The notes: generated by a model from the letters alone, not told the origin. Positions 1 through 8,725 are shown, numbered from the stretch's first letter. The stretch: DNA of 64,000 bases from Amycolatopsis mediterranei (GCF_026017845.1 NZ_CP100416.1:2517492-2581491); one strand, 5' to 3'. Made by a program: numbers and translations.

Positions 1-1
1 C

Positions 2-82
2 GACGGCGTGCTGCGCGTCGAGGTCGTGCCGCCGTCACCCTGCAACACGGTGACCGACGTCTATTCCTTCGAGCGCCGCTGA
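2..82 (+). CDS. C-terminal end of an unrecognised protein (partial)
   Basis: An open frame runs in from the left edge and stops at TGA 80-82. It gives 26 residues ending in TDVYSFERR, and the coding strand matches hisH, which starts 23 bases later. The piece is too short to identify. It does not look like the end of HisB, the usual upstream neighbour of hisH. The short gap suggests either one transcription unit with hisH or a closely packed neighbour, but hisH has its own likely promoter. Confidence 0.5.
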   Translation, partial: DGVLRVEVVPPSPCNTVTDVYSFERR

Positions 83-92
83 GGGCGACGGC

Positions 93-98
93 TACGCT
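93..98 (+). promoter_or_regulatory. Probable -10 element of a leaderless hisH transcript
   Basis: TACGCT ends 7 bases before the GTG start of hisH. This spacing places the transcription start on or next to the start codon, as in actinobacterial leaderless mRNAs. Confidence 0.5.
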
Positions 99-105
99 GG
101 GTGGC

Positions 106-732
106 GTGTCTCGTGTGGTGATCCTCGACTACGGTTCCGGCAACCTCCGCTCCGCCGAACGCGCTGTGGCGCGCGCCGGGGCCGACGTCGAGGTCACCGC
201 CGACCCGCATGCCGCCGTCGAAGCCGATGGGCTCGTCGTGCCCGGCGTCGGTGCCTACTCCGCCTGCATGGCGGGGCTGCTGGACGTGCAGGGGCACCGG
301 ATCATCGGGAAGCGGCTCGCCGGCGGCCGCCCGGTGCTCGGCATCTGCGTCGGCATGCAGATCCTCTTCGCCCGCGGGGTCGAGCACGGCGAGGAGACCG
401 AAGGCACCGGGGAATGGCCCGGGGTCGTCGACCGGCTGCACGCGGATGTCCTGCCGCACATGGGGTGGAACACCGTGCGCGCGCCCGCGGACTCGCGGCT
501 GTTCGCCGGTCTCGACCCCGAGGAGCGGTTCTACTTCGTGCACTCCTACGCCGCGCGCACGTGGGAGCTCGACGGCCTGGCCGGGCAGGAACCGAAGGTC
601 ACCTGGGCCCACCACGGCGAAGACTTCGTCGCCGCGGTCGAAAACGGGCCGCTGTGGGCCACCCAGTTCCACCCGGAAAAGTCCGGTGACGCCGGGGCGC
701 AGCTGCTGCGCAACTGGCTGGCGACCCTCTGA
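106..732 (+). CDS. hisH: Imidazole glycerol phosphate synthase, glutamine amidotransferase subunit HisH
   Basis: This 208-residue class I glutamine amidotransferase hydrolyses glutamine and passes ammonia to HisF for the fifth step of histidine biosynthesis. The start [13 protein letters not shown] is typical. The nucleophile Cys lies in GICVGMQ near residue 82, and the catalytic His-Glu pair lies in FHPEKSG near residue 190. Length fits the family (about 200-215). GTG 106 is chosen because the conserved VILDYG begins at residue 4 and a TACGCT hexamer sits 7 bases upstream. Its partner hisF lies 8 kb downstream, separated by an accessory block, so the two subunits are not in one compact operon here. 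Confidence 0.97.
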   Translation: MSRVVILDYGSGNLRSAERAVARAGADVEVTADPHAAVEADGLVVPGVGAYSACMAGLLDVQGHRIIGKRLAGGRPVLGICVGMQILFARGVEHGEETEGTGEWPGVVDRLHADVLPHMGWNTVRAPADSRLFAGLDPEERFYFVHSYAARTWELDGLAGQEPKVTWAHHGEDFVAAVENGPLWATQFHPEKSGDAGAQLLRNWLATL

Positions 733-755
733 CCGGGTGATCCGGGTCTCCGCCC

Positions 756-761
756 TAGAGT
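756..761 (+). promoter_or_regulatory. Probable -10 element of a leaderless priA transcript
   Basis: TAGAGT ends 7 bases before the GTG start of priA in the short hisH-priA gap. priA could therefore be transcribed on its own as well as from the hisH promoter. Confidence 0.45.
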
Positions 762-768
762 TACCCGC

Positions 769-1506
769 GTGACTTTCACGCTCCTTCCCGCCGTTGATGT
801 GGCCGATGGCCAGGCCGTGCGACTCGTCCAGGGCGAGGCCGGCACCGAGACCTCCTATGGCAGCCCGCTGGAGGCCGCGCTGGCCTGGCAGCGCGACGGC
901 GCCGAGTGGATCCACCTGGTCGACCTCGACGCCGCGTTCGGCAAGGGCAGCAACCGCGAGCTGCTCGCCGAGGTCGTCGGCCGGCTCGACGTGCAGGTCG
1001 AGCTCTCCGGCGGCATCCGCGACGACGCGTCGCTGAAGGCCGCACTGGACACCGGGGCCCGGCGGGTCAACCTCGGCACCGCCGCGCTCGAAGACCCGGA
1101 GTGGACCAGCCGGGTCATCGGCGAGTACGGCGACCGCGTCGCGATCGGCCTCGACGTGCGGATCACCGAGGCCGGCCACCGGCTTTCGGCCCGCGGCTGG
1201 ACCTCCGACGGCGGCGACCTGTGGGACGTCCTGGAGCGCCTCGACCGCGACGGCGCGTCCCGCTACGTCGTCACCGACGTCAGCAAGGACGGCACGCTGC
1301 GCGGCCCGAACCTCGAGCTGCTGCGCGACGTCGTCGCCCGCACGGACGCACCGGTGATCGCCTCCGGTGGGGTGTCGAGCGTGGCCGACCTCGTCGCCCT
1401 GGCGGGCTTGGCGGCCGACGGCGTCGAGGGGTCCATCGTCGGCAAGGCGCTCTACGCCGGCGCGTTCACGCTGCCGGAGGCCCTCGCCGCGGTCGCGAAG
1501 CTCTAG
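769..1506 (+). CDS. priA: Bifunctional HisA/TrpF isomerase PriA
   Basis: This 245-residue TIM barrel carries out the HisA step (ProFAR isomerisation). In actinobacteria it also performs the TrpF step (phosphoribosylanthranilate isomerisation). The general acid/base Asp lies in [13 protein letters not shown] at the N-terminus, and the second catalytic Asp lies in [16 protein letters not shown]. Phosphate-binding turns ASGG and the C-terminal IVGKALY are present. No trpF is seen in the trp cluster 13-18 kb downstream, which agrees with the dual role known for PriA. The stop codon overlaps the 3' end of a truncated SDR gene on the opposite strand. Confidence 0.95.
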   Translation: MTFTLLPAVDVADGQAVRLVQGEAGTETSYGSPLEAALAWQRDGAEWIHLVDLDAAFGKGSNRELLAEVVGRLDVQVELSGGIRDDASLKAALDTGARRVNLGTAALEDPEWTSRVIGEYGDRVAIGLDVRITEAGHRLSARGWTSDGGDLWDVLERLDRDGASRYVVTDVSKDGTLRGPNLELLRDVVARTDAPVIASGGVSSVADLVALAGLAADGVEGSIVGKALYAGAFTLPEALAAVAKL

Positions 1507-1940
1507 TTGGTGGCGCTGTAGACGCCGAGTCCCGGCTTGGGGGTGAACCCGAGCGTCGAGGACATGTTGACCAGCGCCGAACCTGGCCCGGCTTGGGCGA
1601 GGAAGGCGTGGGCCAGTGTCACCACCGCGCGGCAGTTGAGGTCCAGCACGGCGAGGGAGTCTTCGAGCGGGGTTTCCGCGAAGCCGCCGTGGACCGCGAT
1701 GCCCGCGTTGTTCACCAGCAGCGTGTGAGGCTCGCTCAACCGCTCGGCGGTGGCCCGCAGGCCCTCGGGGGTGGCGAGGTCCGCGGCCAGGTGGTCGTGG
1801 CCCGGCCCCAGTTCCGCCATGAGGTCGGCGAGCCGGTCTTCGCGGCGGGCCACCGCCGTCACCGCGTACCCCGCCGCGGCCAGCGCCGTGGCGAACGCCC
1901 GGCCGATGCCGGCGCTCGCCCCCGTCACCAGCGCCTTCAC
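1503..1940 (-). pseudogene. Truncated short-chain dehydrogenase/reductase
   Basis: Starting at GTG 1940, the frame encodes a classical SDR N-terminal half: the Rossmann motif TGASAGIGRAFA, the NNAG strand motif and a catalytic Ser in VNMSST. The sequence stops in the active-site motif: YSATN followed by a stop replaces YxxxK, and the stop codon lies inside the 3' end of priA. About 100 residues, including the catalytic Lys and substrate loop, are missing. The product (145 residues) should be inactive. It looks like the remnant of a deletion that joined the gene to the end of priA. Confidence 0.75.
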
Positions 1941-2013
1941 CGCTTCGGCTTCGTTTCCGGCGCGAACGCGAACGAAACGCGCTCCATCAGCGGCTTCCGC
2001 TGGGTGTTGTGGA

Positions 2014-2313
2014 AGGCTCACCACGGGGGCGACGACCCGGCTGATCGACCGGCTGGAGCGGGCCGGCTACGTCCGCCGCGCGGCCGACCCGGCCGACCGG
2101 CGCAAGGTGGTGGTCGAGCCGGTGCCGGACGCGCTCGCCGGCGTCGAAGCGATCGTCGGGCCGGCGCGTGGCCGGATCGCCGAGGTCATCGGCCGGTACT
2201 CGCCGGAGCAGCAGGAGGTGCTGTTCGACTACTTCGCCCGCGCGGCGCCGGCGTATCGCGAAGCGTCGGAAGAGATCCGGAAGGCGACGCGGGAGCGTCA
2301 GGCCGGACGGTAG
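2014..2313 (+). pseudogene. 5'-truncated MarR-family regulator
   Basis: The frame ending at TAG 2311-2313 reads LTTGATTRLIDRLERAGYV and then RRAADPADRRKVVVE. These are the recognition helix and wing of a MarR winged helix, followed by a dimerisation helix to the stop. The first roughly 50-60 residues of a MarR protein are absent, and no start codon with a ribosome site precedes the conserved part. Similarity begins abruptly at about 2014, next to the 5' side of the truncated SDR gene, so this looks like a second deletion junction. A short expressed fragment cannot be excluded. Confidence 0.7.
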
Positions 2314-2328
2314 CTCGTGACTCCGCGT

Positions 2329-2352
2329 GTAGTACTTTGCGCGAAGTGGTAC
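2329..2352. promoter_or_regulatory. Candidate TetR operator upstream of the gene at 2375
   Basis: An imperfect dyad, GTAGTACTT and AAGTGGTAC separated by TGCGCG, matches at 7 of 9 positions per arm. It lies just upstream of the TetR gene, where autoregulatory operators of this family usually sit. Confidence 0.35.
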
Positions 2353-2374
2353 CGACCGGAGTGAGGTCCCCATC

Positions 2375-2968
2375 ATGGTGCGACGCAACCCCGAGCGGCG
2401 GGCGGCGCTGCTCGACGCCTCGATCGAGGTCCTGGCCAACGAGGGCGCGCGCGGCCTCACCTTCCGCGCGGTCGACCAGCAGGCCGGCGTCCCGGTCGGC
2501 ACGGCGTCCAACTACTTCTCCAGCCGCGGCGAAATCCTCAAGTCCGCGGGGGAGCGGGTCTACGAGCGGCTGGCGGACGACGCGGTGCTCGCGGGCGGCC
2601 TCGAGGGGCCGCGTGACCGGGCCCGCGTCACCGAGCTGATGCACGACCTCGTCGACCGCGTGGCCGCGTTCCCGACGGGGTTCCTGGCGCTGCTGGAACT
2701 GCGGCTCGAAGCCGCGCGCCGGCCGGAACTGCGGGACGTGCTGACCCGCCGCATCCGCGCGGACGTCGACTTCAACGTCGAGTACCACGAGAAGTCCGGC
2801 CTGCCCGGCGACGGCACGACGGTGGTCCTGCTGTCGCTGGCGCTGAACTGGCTGATCATGGAACGGCTGACGCTGCCGGACCTGTACACCGACGAGCAGC
2901 GCCACGACCTGGTCGCGGCGCTGGTGGAGCGGCTGCTGGCCGGGCAGCCCGCCTTACCTCCGGGGTAA
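2375..2968 (+). CDS. TetR/AcrR-family transcriptional regulator
   Basis: This 197-residue protein has the TetR N-terminal helix-turn-helix: ERRAALLDASIEVLANEGARGLTFRAVDQQAGVPVGTASNYF, with YFSSRGEIL as the end of the recognition helix, in residues 5-55. The C-terminal ligand/dimer domain is helical and not assigned to a ligand class. ATG 2375 follows a purine-rich GAGTGAGGT sequence. The nearest intact target on the same strand is the DUF1330 gene 58 bases downstream. The divergent side is the MarR remnant, so the original target may have been lost. Confidence 0.85.
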   Translation: MVRRNPERRAALLDASIEVLANEGARGLTFRAVDQQAGVPVGTASNYFSSRGEILKSAGERVYERLADDAVLAGGLEGPRDRARVTELMHDLVDRVAAFPTGFLALLELRLEAARRPELRDVLTRRIRADVDFNVEYHEKSGLPGDGTTVVLLSLALNWLIMERLTLPDLYTDEQRHDLVAALVERLLAGQPALPPG

Positions 2969-3026
2969 TCGACGCCATGCCGGCGAGCGGCCAGGATTCC
3001 TTCCAGGACACCGGGAAAGGAATGCC

Positions 3027-3368
3027 ATGACCGCCTACGGACTCGCCCGCCTGCGCCCGCCCGCCGTGCTGCCGGAGGAGGTTTTCGAATACCTGGAGCG
3101 CATCCAGGCGACGCTCGACCCCTACGGCGGCAAGTTCCTGGTGCACGGCGCGCCGGTGCAGGTCAGGGAAGGCGATTGGCCCGGCGGTCTCGTGCTCATC
3201 GAGTTCCCGAGCCTCGCCGCGGCACACGAGTGGTACGACTCGCCCGCCTACCGGGAGATCCTGCACCTGCGCGCGGACCACATCCCGGGTGACCTGATCC
3301 TGGTCGAGGGCTGCGGACCGGACCACGATTCGGCCGCGCTGGCGGCGGCCCTGCGCGGCGCCGCTTGA
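3027..3368 (+). CDS. DUF1330 domain protein
   Basis: This small 113-residue protein has the DUF1330 ferredoxin-like fold pattern: MTAYGLARLRPP at the start, YGGKFLVHGAPVQVREG in the middle, and IEFPSLAAAHEWYDSPAY then LILVEG near the end. The family's biochemical role is not established. The start ATG is preceded by GAAAGGA at a normal distance. The gene follows the TetR gene on the same strand with a 58-base gap and could be its target. Confidence 0.85.
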   Translation: MTAYGLARLRPPAVLPEEVFEYLERIQATLDPYGGKFLVHGAPVQVREGDWPGGLVLIEFPSLAAAHEWYDSPAYREILHLRADHIPGDLILVEGCGPDHDSAALAAALRGAA

Positions 3369-3403
3369 CGCCGAAAAGCGGATGACAGCCGCCTCCGGAG
3401 GAG

Positions 3404-3409
3404 TAGGTT
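3404..3409 (+). promoter_or_regulatory. Probable -10 element of a leaderless GNAT gene
   Basis: TAGGTT ends 6 bases before the GTG start at 3416, the spacing expected for leaderless transcription. Confidence 0.45.
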
Positions 3410-3415
3410 GCCGCG

Positions 3416-3892
3416 GTGGAGGAGATCGTCACCCAGCTCGAAATGACCGCCGCCGATCAGCTCAACCCCGCTCCGCTCGTCGATGGCGTTGCGCTGCGGA
3501 CCATCCGGCCGGGGCCGCTGATCCGCGAGCTGCACCTCCGGATCGGGACGCCCTACCGGTGGCCGAGCGCGTCGCGCGGTGACGAAGAATGGGACCGCTG
3601 GCTCGCCGCGCCGCACCGGGAATACCGGCTCATCGAATACCAGGGCGAGGTCGCCGGCGCCGCGGATTTCGAGGCGCAGCCCGGGAACGACGTCGAAATC
3701 ACCACGTTCGGCCTGGTTCCGGAGTTCGTCGGCAAGGGGCTCGGCGGGTGTGCGCTCACCCTCGTCGTCGCCGACGCGTGGGCGCTGCCCGGGACGCGGC
3801 GCGTCTGGCTGCACACCTCGACCCTCGATCACCCCAACGCGCTGCCGAACTACCTGCGGCGCGGCTTCCGCAGCTTCAGCCATCCACTTTGA
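3416..3892 (+). CDS. GNAT-family N-acetyltransferase
   Basis: This 158-residue protein has the GNAT order of elements: a central strand EYRLIEYQGEVAGAADFEAQPG, the core strand VEITTFGLVPEFVGKGLGG with the acetyl-CoA pyrophosphate-binding turn (VGKGLGG, a variant of Q/RxxGxG/A), and the late strand RVWLHTSTLDHPNALPNYLRRGFR typical of acetyltransferases. The substrate cannot be read from the sequence. GTG 3416 is supported by the TAGGTT element. Its 3' end overlaps the convergent PPOX gene by 17 bases. Confidence 0.85.
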   Translation: MEEIVTQLEMTAADQLNPAPLVDGVALRTIRPGPLIRELHLRIGTPYRWPSASRGDEEWDRWLAAPHREYRLIEYQGEVAGAADFEAQPGNDVEITTFGLVPEFVGKGLGGCALTLVVADAWALPGTRRVWLHTSTLDHPNALPNYLRRGFRSFSHPL

Positions 3893-4262
3893 CCGCGATG
3901 CCGACCGTCCGGTCTTCCGGGCCGCGCAGCTTCGAGAAGAACATCGTGACGCGCCCGACGATGCCGTACTTGCGGGCGATCGCCCGCCGGGCCTGTTCGG
4001 TCCCGGCGGCGTCGAGCAGCCGGGCCTGGCCGGAGACCTTCGCGCCGTGCGTCTTCTGCCCGCGGACGTCGCAGGCCTGGACCTCGACCCGGCCGTCGTT
4101 GCGGATGCGCTTGACCTTGCCGGCCTTGCGCACCGACCACAGCACCAGTTCGCCGTCGCGGCCGGCCACCCAGATCGGGGTCGGCACGGCCCGCCCGTCG
4201 CGCCGGAACGTGGTCAGGACGACGTAGCGCTCGGCGGCGAGGCGGTCGGTCTCGGAGGTCAT
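3876..4262 (-). CDS. PPOX-class F420-dependent enzyme (flavin/deazaflavin-binding split barrel)
   Basis: This 128-residue protein resembles the Rv-type F420-binding split-barrel family. Features are ERYVVLTTFRRDGRAVPTPIW at the N-terminus, VRKAGKVKRIRNDGRVEVQACD, and the GTEQARRAIARKYG helix. Family members bind F420, FMN or heme and reduce small substrates or bind biliverdin; the substrate here is unknown. Start ATG 4262 overlaps the stop of the upstream gene as ATGA, so the two are translationally coupled. A cofactor F420 role also fits the LLM-type oxidoreductase elsewhere in this window. Confidence 0.85.
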   Translation of the reverse strand: MTSETDRLAAERYVVLTTFRRDGRAVPTPIWVAGRDGELVLWSVRKAGKVKRIRNDGRVEVQACDVRGQKTHGAKVSGQARLLDAAGTEQARRAIARKYGIVGRVTMFFSKLRGPEDRTVGIAVKVDG

Positions 4263-4819
4263 GCGCCCACCGTAGCCGGGTGGCGGACGGCGATGCCGGG
4301 ATAACGGGTGATCAGGCCCGTGTCGTCGTATTCGAGGACGCAGGCGAAGCCGAACGCCGGGGCCGCGTAGCCGTACCGCCCCGGCGCCAGGTGCTCGTAG
4401 GTCTGCTCGAGCCGGTCGACGCCGAGATCGGCCGCGCGGACGTACGCGGCCGGCGCCTCGGCCCGGCCGCCGGCCGGCAAGGCGAGTCGGTGCACCGGGA
4501 AGGTGTTCGTCATCGCGGACGCCTCGAGGTCGAGGCAGCCGTCCAGGTGCGGCGCGGGCCGCCCGTCGAGCCGCCAGTGCCCGCGGCCGTCCGCTTCGAT
4601 CTCCAGTTCCCGCGGACCGAGGCCGGCGATCCGCGCCGAGCGAAGTGTCCACTGTGGACTTACGGTGAGGGAGTAGCGCACCGCCCACGCGGCACCGTCC
4701 TCCACGGCGGTCGTGGCGCCTTCGACGAGCCAGCCGCCTTCGTGCCGCCGGAACCGGGTGACTTCGAAGCCGGTGCGGGCGTCTTCGTGCCGCCAGGCGG
4801 CGCTGCCGGGGAAGGTCAT
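4259..4819 (-). CDS. Putative glycolipid-binding family protein
   Basis: This 186-residue protein resembles the putative glycolipid-binding (PF06475-type) family. It opens with AAWRHEDARTGFEVTRF, then WTLRSARIAGLGPRELEIEADGRGHW, LDGCLDLEASAMTNTFPVHRL, and YVRAADLGVDRLEQTYEH with a C-terminal RYGYAAPAFGFACVLEYDDTGLITRYPG. ATG 4819 is chosen over a longer frame because the conserved part starts there and TACGGT lies 5 bases upstream. It overlaps the downstream F420 enzyme gene by 4 bases. No signal peptide is visible. Confidence 0.8.
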   Translation of the reverse strand: MTFPGSAAWRHEDARTGFEVTRFRRHEGGWLVEGATTAVEDGAAWAVRYSLTVSPQWTLRSARIAGLGPRELEIEADGRGHWRLDGRPAPHLDGCLDLEASAMTNTFPVHRLALPAGGRAEAPAAYVRAADLGVDRLEQTYEHLAPGRYGYAAPAFGFACVLEYDDTGLITRYPGIAVRHPATVGA

Positions 4820-4824
4820 GGCCC

Positions 4825-4830
4825 ACCGTA
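4825..4830 (-). promoter_or_regulatory. Probable -10 element of the glycolipid-binding/PPOX pair
   Basis: On the minus strand TACGGT ends 5 bases before ATG 4819, again consistent with leaderless transcription. Confidence 0.4.
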
Positions 4831-4950
4831 ACCGGCATGAGAGATGCCTAGTCCTTTCGGCGGCGAAAGCCCACACGCCTGGTCGAAGCGTTTCAACACT
4901 TCAGCCTGCAACGCTTCTGGGGCTGCATTCCCGCACCCTGGAGGGTATCG

Positions 4951-5889
4951 ATGGCGGTCAGACAGCAAGTACCGGTTCATCCGCAAGCAAGCTTCTTCGG
5001 CGCCGGGCCGTATCCCGCGCGCCGGGCCCTCGTCGCCCTCGCCGCCGTCGTGGCGGGGTTCGTGCTGACCGCCATCTGGTCGGCGCCGTTCGTCGACTCC
5101 GTGATCGGGGACAGCGTCGCGAACGGGCTGCTCGGGTACGACGCGAAAGCCACCCCGATCAGCGGGGTCCTCGCCGGGACGCTCTTCGCGTTCGTCTCCG
5201 GCCTCGCGGGGTCGTTCACCGCCTGCAACATCGCCGCCTTCGGCGCGGTCGCGCCGCTGGTCGGTGACCAGGCGGGGGAGAAGCGGAGCGCGCTCAAGCC
5301 GCTCGGCTGGATCGCCGCCGGCATGCTCACCGTTTCGGTCGCCTACGGCGTGATCGTCGCGCTCGTGGGCACGCGGATGCCGCAGTTCGACACCTCGAAG
5401 ACCACCGGGCTCTCCCCGCGCAGCGTCCAGTCCATGATCGCCTTCGGCGTCGTCGGCCTGGTCTTCCTGCTGATGGGCCTGGTCGCCCTCGGCATCCTCC
5501 GCAACCCCTTCGAGGGCTTCACCCGCCGCCACCCCGCGGCGCCGCTGGTGCTGATGGGCGCGCTCATCGGCGGGTTCCTCATCGGACGGCCGTACCCGCT
5601 CTTCCGGATCATGTTCCGCAGCGCCGCGGAGGAACACAACGTCCTCTACGGCGCCGCCGCGTTCGCCCTCCAGTCGGTCGGCAACATCGTCGTCATGGCG
5701 GTGCTGTTCCTGATCCTCACGCGGGCCACCGGCGGGCGCGTGCAGCGCTGGCTGGCCGCGAAACCGGCGCGGATCGCCACCGTGACCGGCGCCGCGCTGC
5801 TCGTCGGCGGCACGTTCACGCTGCTCTACTGGGACGTCCGCGTGCTGGGCAGGCTCGGGATCATCTGGTTCCCGATGATCAACTGGTAG
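4951..5889 (+). CDS. Polytopic membrane protein, possibly CcdA/DsbD-like
   Basis: This 312-residue protein has about seven hydrophobic segments. The first is ALVALAAVVAGFVLTAI near residue 30. A segment with FVSGLAGSFTACNIAAFGAVAPL resembles the cytochrome-c-biogenesis (CcdA/DsbD) transmembrane fold, although the paired Cys pattern of true thiol carriers is not seen; only one conserved-looking Cys is present. LIGRPYPLFR follows a later segment. A GGAGGG ribosome site lies 5 bases before ATG 4951. The function is unassigned. Its 3' end overlaps the convergent anti-sigma-type gene by 11 bases. Confidence 0.7.
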   Translation: MAVRQQVPVHPQASFFGAGPYPARRALVALAAVVAGFVLTAIWSAPFVDSVIGDSVANGLLGYDAKATPISGVLAGTLFAFVSGLAGSFTACNIAAFGAVAPLVGDQAGEKRSALKPLGWIAAGMLTVSVAYGVIVALVGTRMPQFDTSKTTGLSPRSVQSMIAFGVVGLVFLLMGLVALGILRNPFEGFTRRHPAAPLVLMGALIGGFLIGRPYPLFRIMFRSAAEEHNVLYGAAAFALQSVGNIVVMAVLFLILTRATGGRVQRWLAAKPARIATVTGAALLVGGTFTLLYWDVRVLGRLGIIWFPMINW

Positions 5890-6856
5890 GCCGCCCGAGC
5901 CAGCGGTAGTCGGGCGCCGGGTCGAGCTGGACGCCGTTCGCGACGGCGATCAGCTCGGCCTCCGGCCGCGCACCCGACACCGTCAGCCAGCGCCCCGACG
6001 GCAGCCGGACCACGACCATCGCGTCCCGCCCGATCGCCGGCGCCCCGAAGAAGCCCTGGCCGCCGCGGACGATCACCGGCGTGGCACCGGTCATGCCGGG
6101 GGCGCCCGCGCCGGCGACGGCCCGCACCACGGGGATCGACGGCCGGGCCGGGTCGGCCGCGGTCAGCTCGGTGCGCGCGTCGCCGGGACCGGTGCCCTTC
6201 ACCGCGGTCGACCGTTCGGCCAGCCCGGCCGGCAGCGGGCCGAACCGCAGCTCACCGTGGACGCCGACCGGTTCGGCGGTGACGGAGTCGGCGATCCGCT
6301 TGGCGACCGTGCGGGCGTCCGGGAACCCGGTCACCGTCGCGCACAGCACGTGCTGCTCGTCGGCCAGCCAGGTGACCTGGGCGTCCCCGCCGGAACCGGT
6401 GTCCATGGCGACCCGGCCGCGCACCAGGACCTGGTCCTTGATCGACGCGATCTTCAGCGCCGTCTGCGACCACTCGGGGTCGGCGGTGGAGTACGCCATC
6501 AGCGTGACCTTGGCGGGGCCCGCCGTCCACTGCCGGGCCTGCGGGGTGATCCCGGGGCCGCCTTCGCGGTACTGCTCGGTGAAGCCCTCCGGCAGCCATT
6601 CCGGGCCGTAGCCGAGCACCGGGTGGCTCGCGGCCGGTGCCGGGTCCGGCCGGGTCAGCAGCTGCATGCCGGAGACGGCGCCGACGACCACCACGACCAC
6701 CGCGGCGGCGACGAGGGCCAGCCGGGACGCCGGCTGCCTCTTCCGGCCGGCGCGCGCGAGCGCCTCGTGCACCGCCCGCCCGTCCGGGGCGCGGGCGGCG
6801 AGGCGGTCCAGGCTGTCCCGGATCAGCGTCTCGGTCTCGTGCTCGCTGCGGGTCAT
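5879..6856 (-). CDS. Single-pass membrane protein paired with a sigma factor (possible anti-sigma factor)
   Basis: This 325-residue protein has a short cytosolic N-terminus (residues 1-42) containing LIRDSLDRLAARAP, one membrane helix around residues 43-65 (LALVAAAVVVVVVGAVSG), and a large outside domain of unknown fold. The gene starts inside the stop codon of the sigma factor gene (ATGA overlap), which is the normal arrangement for a sigma/anti-sigma pair. It lacks the ZAS zinc motif HxxxCxxC, so the anti-sigma role is inferred from position. No homology to a characterised family was recognised. Confidence 0.65.
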   Translation of the reverse strand: MTRSEHETETLIRDSLDRLAARAPDGRAVHEALARAGRKRQPASRLALVAAAVVVVVVGAVSGMQLLTRPDPAPAASHPVLGYGPEWLPEGFTEQYREGGPGITPQARQWTAGPAKVTLMAYSTADPEWSQTALKIASIKDQVLVRGRVAMDTGSGGDAQVTWLADEQHVLCATVTGFPDARTVAKRIADSVTAEPVGVHGELRFGPLPAGLAERSTAVKGTGPGDARTELTAADPARPSIPVVRAVAGAGAPGMTGATPVIVRGGQGFFGAPAIGRDAMVVVRLPSGRWLTVSGARPEAELIAVANGVQLDPAPDYRWLGRPTS

Positions 6857-7353
6857 TCGGGGGCTCCGGTGGTGACGACGGGGTGGTTCAACCCGGCTTG
6901 GCGCAGGGTGGCCAGTGCACGCGAGATCTGGCTGCGCACGGTGGAGGTGCCGCACCGCAGGAGCGCGGCGATCTCGGTGTCGGAGTAGTTCTCGTAGTAC
7001 CGCAGCACGAGGGCCGCGCGCTGCTTGCGGGGCAGCGTCGCGAGCAGGCCGAGCATGGCGTCCCGCTCGTCGTAGGCGGCCGACGGGTCGGGTTCCGGCG
7101 GCCCGAGCGCGTCGAGGACGTCGTGGCTGCTGGCCACCATCCGCCGCACCGCCCGCCGCCGCCACGACAGGTACTCGTTGGTGATCATCCGCCGCACGTA
7201 GGTCGGCGGCGCGGCGATGTGGTCCCACCGCTGCTGGGCGCGCAGGAGCACGTCCTGGACGACGTCCTGGGCCAGGTGCGGGTCGTTCGTCAGGACGGTG
7301 GCGTAGCGGAGCAGCCCGTCCAGCCGCTCCGCCACGAACTCTTCGAAGGTCAC
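6853..7353 (-). CDS. SigE-family (ECF-type) RNA polymerase sigma factor
   Basis: This 166-residue sigma-70 factor belongs to the actinobacterial SigE-like group. Region 2 is [20 protein letters not shown] followed by [17 protein letters not shown]. Region 4 is [44 protein letters not shown] 7353 was selected because GAAAGGA lies 5 bases upstream and the conserved TFEEFV follows at once; a longer frame extends upstream but is not conserved. It is translationally coupled to the membrane protein that probably controls it. Confidence 0.92.
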   Translation of the reverse strand: MTFEEFVAERLDGLLRYATVLTNDPHLAQDVVQDVLLRAQQRWDHIAAPPTYVRRMITNEYLSWRRRAVRRMVASSHDVLDALGPPEPDPSAAYDERDAMLGLLATLPRKQRAALVLRYYENYSDTEIAALLRCGTSTVRSQISRALATLRQAGLNHPVVTTGAPE

Positions 7354-7423
7354 ACGCGTCCTTTCGGTCACCACTGTGGACGCGCGAGGAGGCCCGGCCG
7401 CTGCGCGGCGGACGGAAGTTTTT

Positions 7424-8614
7424 TTACCGCCCGAGGACGTCCTCCAGCCGGACGAAGGCGAAGCCGGTGGTCGGCAGGTCGCCGGCCGCCGGGCGGCGCT
7501 CGCCGTCGTGGACCACCAGGAGGCCGTGCGGGAAGCGGCGGCCGAGGGACACCGTGCTGATCGCCGAGCCGTCGGAGTGCTCGACCGAGTCCGTGCCGCG
7601 GCCCGCGACGATCCGCAGGTCACGGACGTGCTTGCCGTACACGACGAACCGCGAGTCGCCCTGGCTGGAGGCGAACAGCGTGCCGTTCGCCAGCGCGAGG
7701 CCCTCCGCGTCGGCGGTCAGCCACCGGCCGCCGTAACCGGGGTCGGGGCCGTCCGGGACGCACTCCTCGGTGGCCGCGTCCCAGCGCTGGGGCACGCCGA
7801 AGGAGCGCACGCGGTCGATCAGCTCGGGCCGCCCGAAGCCGGACGGCGTCAGCGGGATCCGCCAGATCCCGACGTCTTCCTGGGCGGTGTAGAGCACGCG
7901 GCCGTCGAGCACCGAGCCCTCCAGCTGGGGCCCTTCGCCGGGTTCCTCGCACGGCGACCAGGTCGTGCCGTCCGGCAGGCGGAACCGCGCGGGCAGGTCC
8001 ACGGTGGCGATCGGCTCGGTGCCGACGGTGCCGCCCGGCCGGTCGACCAGCTTCAGCAGCGCCACCCGCGTCTCGTGCCGCCGGGTCACCGCCACCCACC
8101 GGACGCCGGTGCGCGGGTCCCGGCCCGCGGCCAGGCCGTAGGCGGTCCGCTGCCGGTCCACTTCGGACTCGAACGCGGAGAACACCGGCGCGGCGGCGGG
8201 ATCGGTGACGTCGTGCAGCACGGACGATCCGGCGGCCGAGCCCGCGGGGTCGATCCGGTAGACGCGGACGCGGTCCCGCCCCCGGTCGCTGACGACGGCC
8301 AGGTCCCCGACGACGTCGACGTTGTTGAACCGCCCGCCCGGCCCGGCAGGGACCAGCTGCAGCGTCCGCGCGCCGAGGTCGAACGCGGCGAGGCCGCCCT
8401 CCTTGAGGGTGCCGAGCACGACGCTGCGTTCGGGGTCGCGCGGGTGCACCCAGATGGCGGGATCGTCGGCGTCGGCGTTGGCGGGGGAGGCGCCGGGGTC
8501 GTCGACGAAGGCCTGGGTCTGGAGGACGGGCGCCGGCTCGCGGGGAGCGGCCGAAGCGGGGACGGCGGTCAGGAGGGCGACGGCGGCGACGGCCACCGGG
8601 AGGAGTCTGCGCAC
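7424..8614 (-). CDS. Secreted beta-propeller phytase (3-phytase type)
   Basis: This 396-residue protein has a Sec signal peptide ([18 protein letters not shown], cleavage after ASA). The beta-propeller phytase pattern follows: [14 protein letters not shown] near residue 50, [21 protein letters not shown], and a late [26 protein letters not shown], with acidic residues that bind calcium in this family. It should release phosphate from phytate outside the cell. GTG 8614 begins the signal peptide. It is divergent from hisF and upstream of the sigma factor gene on the same strand, with a 70-base gap; whether that sigma factor controls it is unknown. Confidence 0.88.
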   Translation of the reverse strand: MRRLLPVAVAAVALLTAVPASAAPREPAPVLQTQAFVDDPGASPANADADDPAIWVHPRDPERSVVLGTLKEGGLAAFDLGARTLQLVPAGPGGRFNNVDVVGDLAVVSDRGRDRVRVYRIDPAGSAAGSSVLHDVTDPAAAPVFSAFESEVDRQRTAYGLAAGRDPRTGVRWVAVTRRHETRVALLKLVDRPGGTVGTEPIATVDLPARFRLPDGTTWSPCEEPGEGPQLEGSVLDGRVLYTAQEDVGIWRIPLTPSGFGRPELIDRVRSFGVPQRWDAATEECVPDGPDPGYGGRWLTADAEGLALANGTLFASSQGDSRFVVYGKHVRDLRIVAGRGTDSVEHSDGSAISTVSLGRRFPHGLLVVHDGERRPAAGDLPTTGFAFVRLEDVLGR

Positions 8615-8712
8615 GCGCGGAAACTAGACGAATCGGATGGCCGGGGCGTGAACGGCGGATGCCGGATCGCGGTGTCGGCCGTGCCATCGGCTGAGGTCCG
8701 GAGCCCCTTGAC

Positions 8713-8718
8713 TAGGCT
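8713..8718 (+). promoter_or_regulatory. Probable -10 element of a leaderless hisF transcript
   Basis: TAGGCT ends 7 bases before ATG 8726, giving hisF its own promoter after the accessory block. Confidence 0.5.
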
Positions 8719-8725
8719 GGTGGCC

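Noticed and set aside
906..2639. Long open frames (500-1400 codons) antisense or out of frame to priA, gltB, gltD, trpB, trpE and others
   Set aside because: They are Arg/Pro/Ala-rich, lack conserved domains and coincide exactly with well-supported genes. High third-position GC leaves the other frames without stops.
4850..4875. CTTTCG/CGAAAG hairpin upstream of 4951 as a riboswitch
   Set aside because: It is only a 6-bp stem without surrounding conserved structure and lies on the flank of a divergent promoter.
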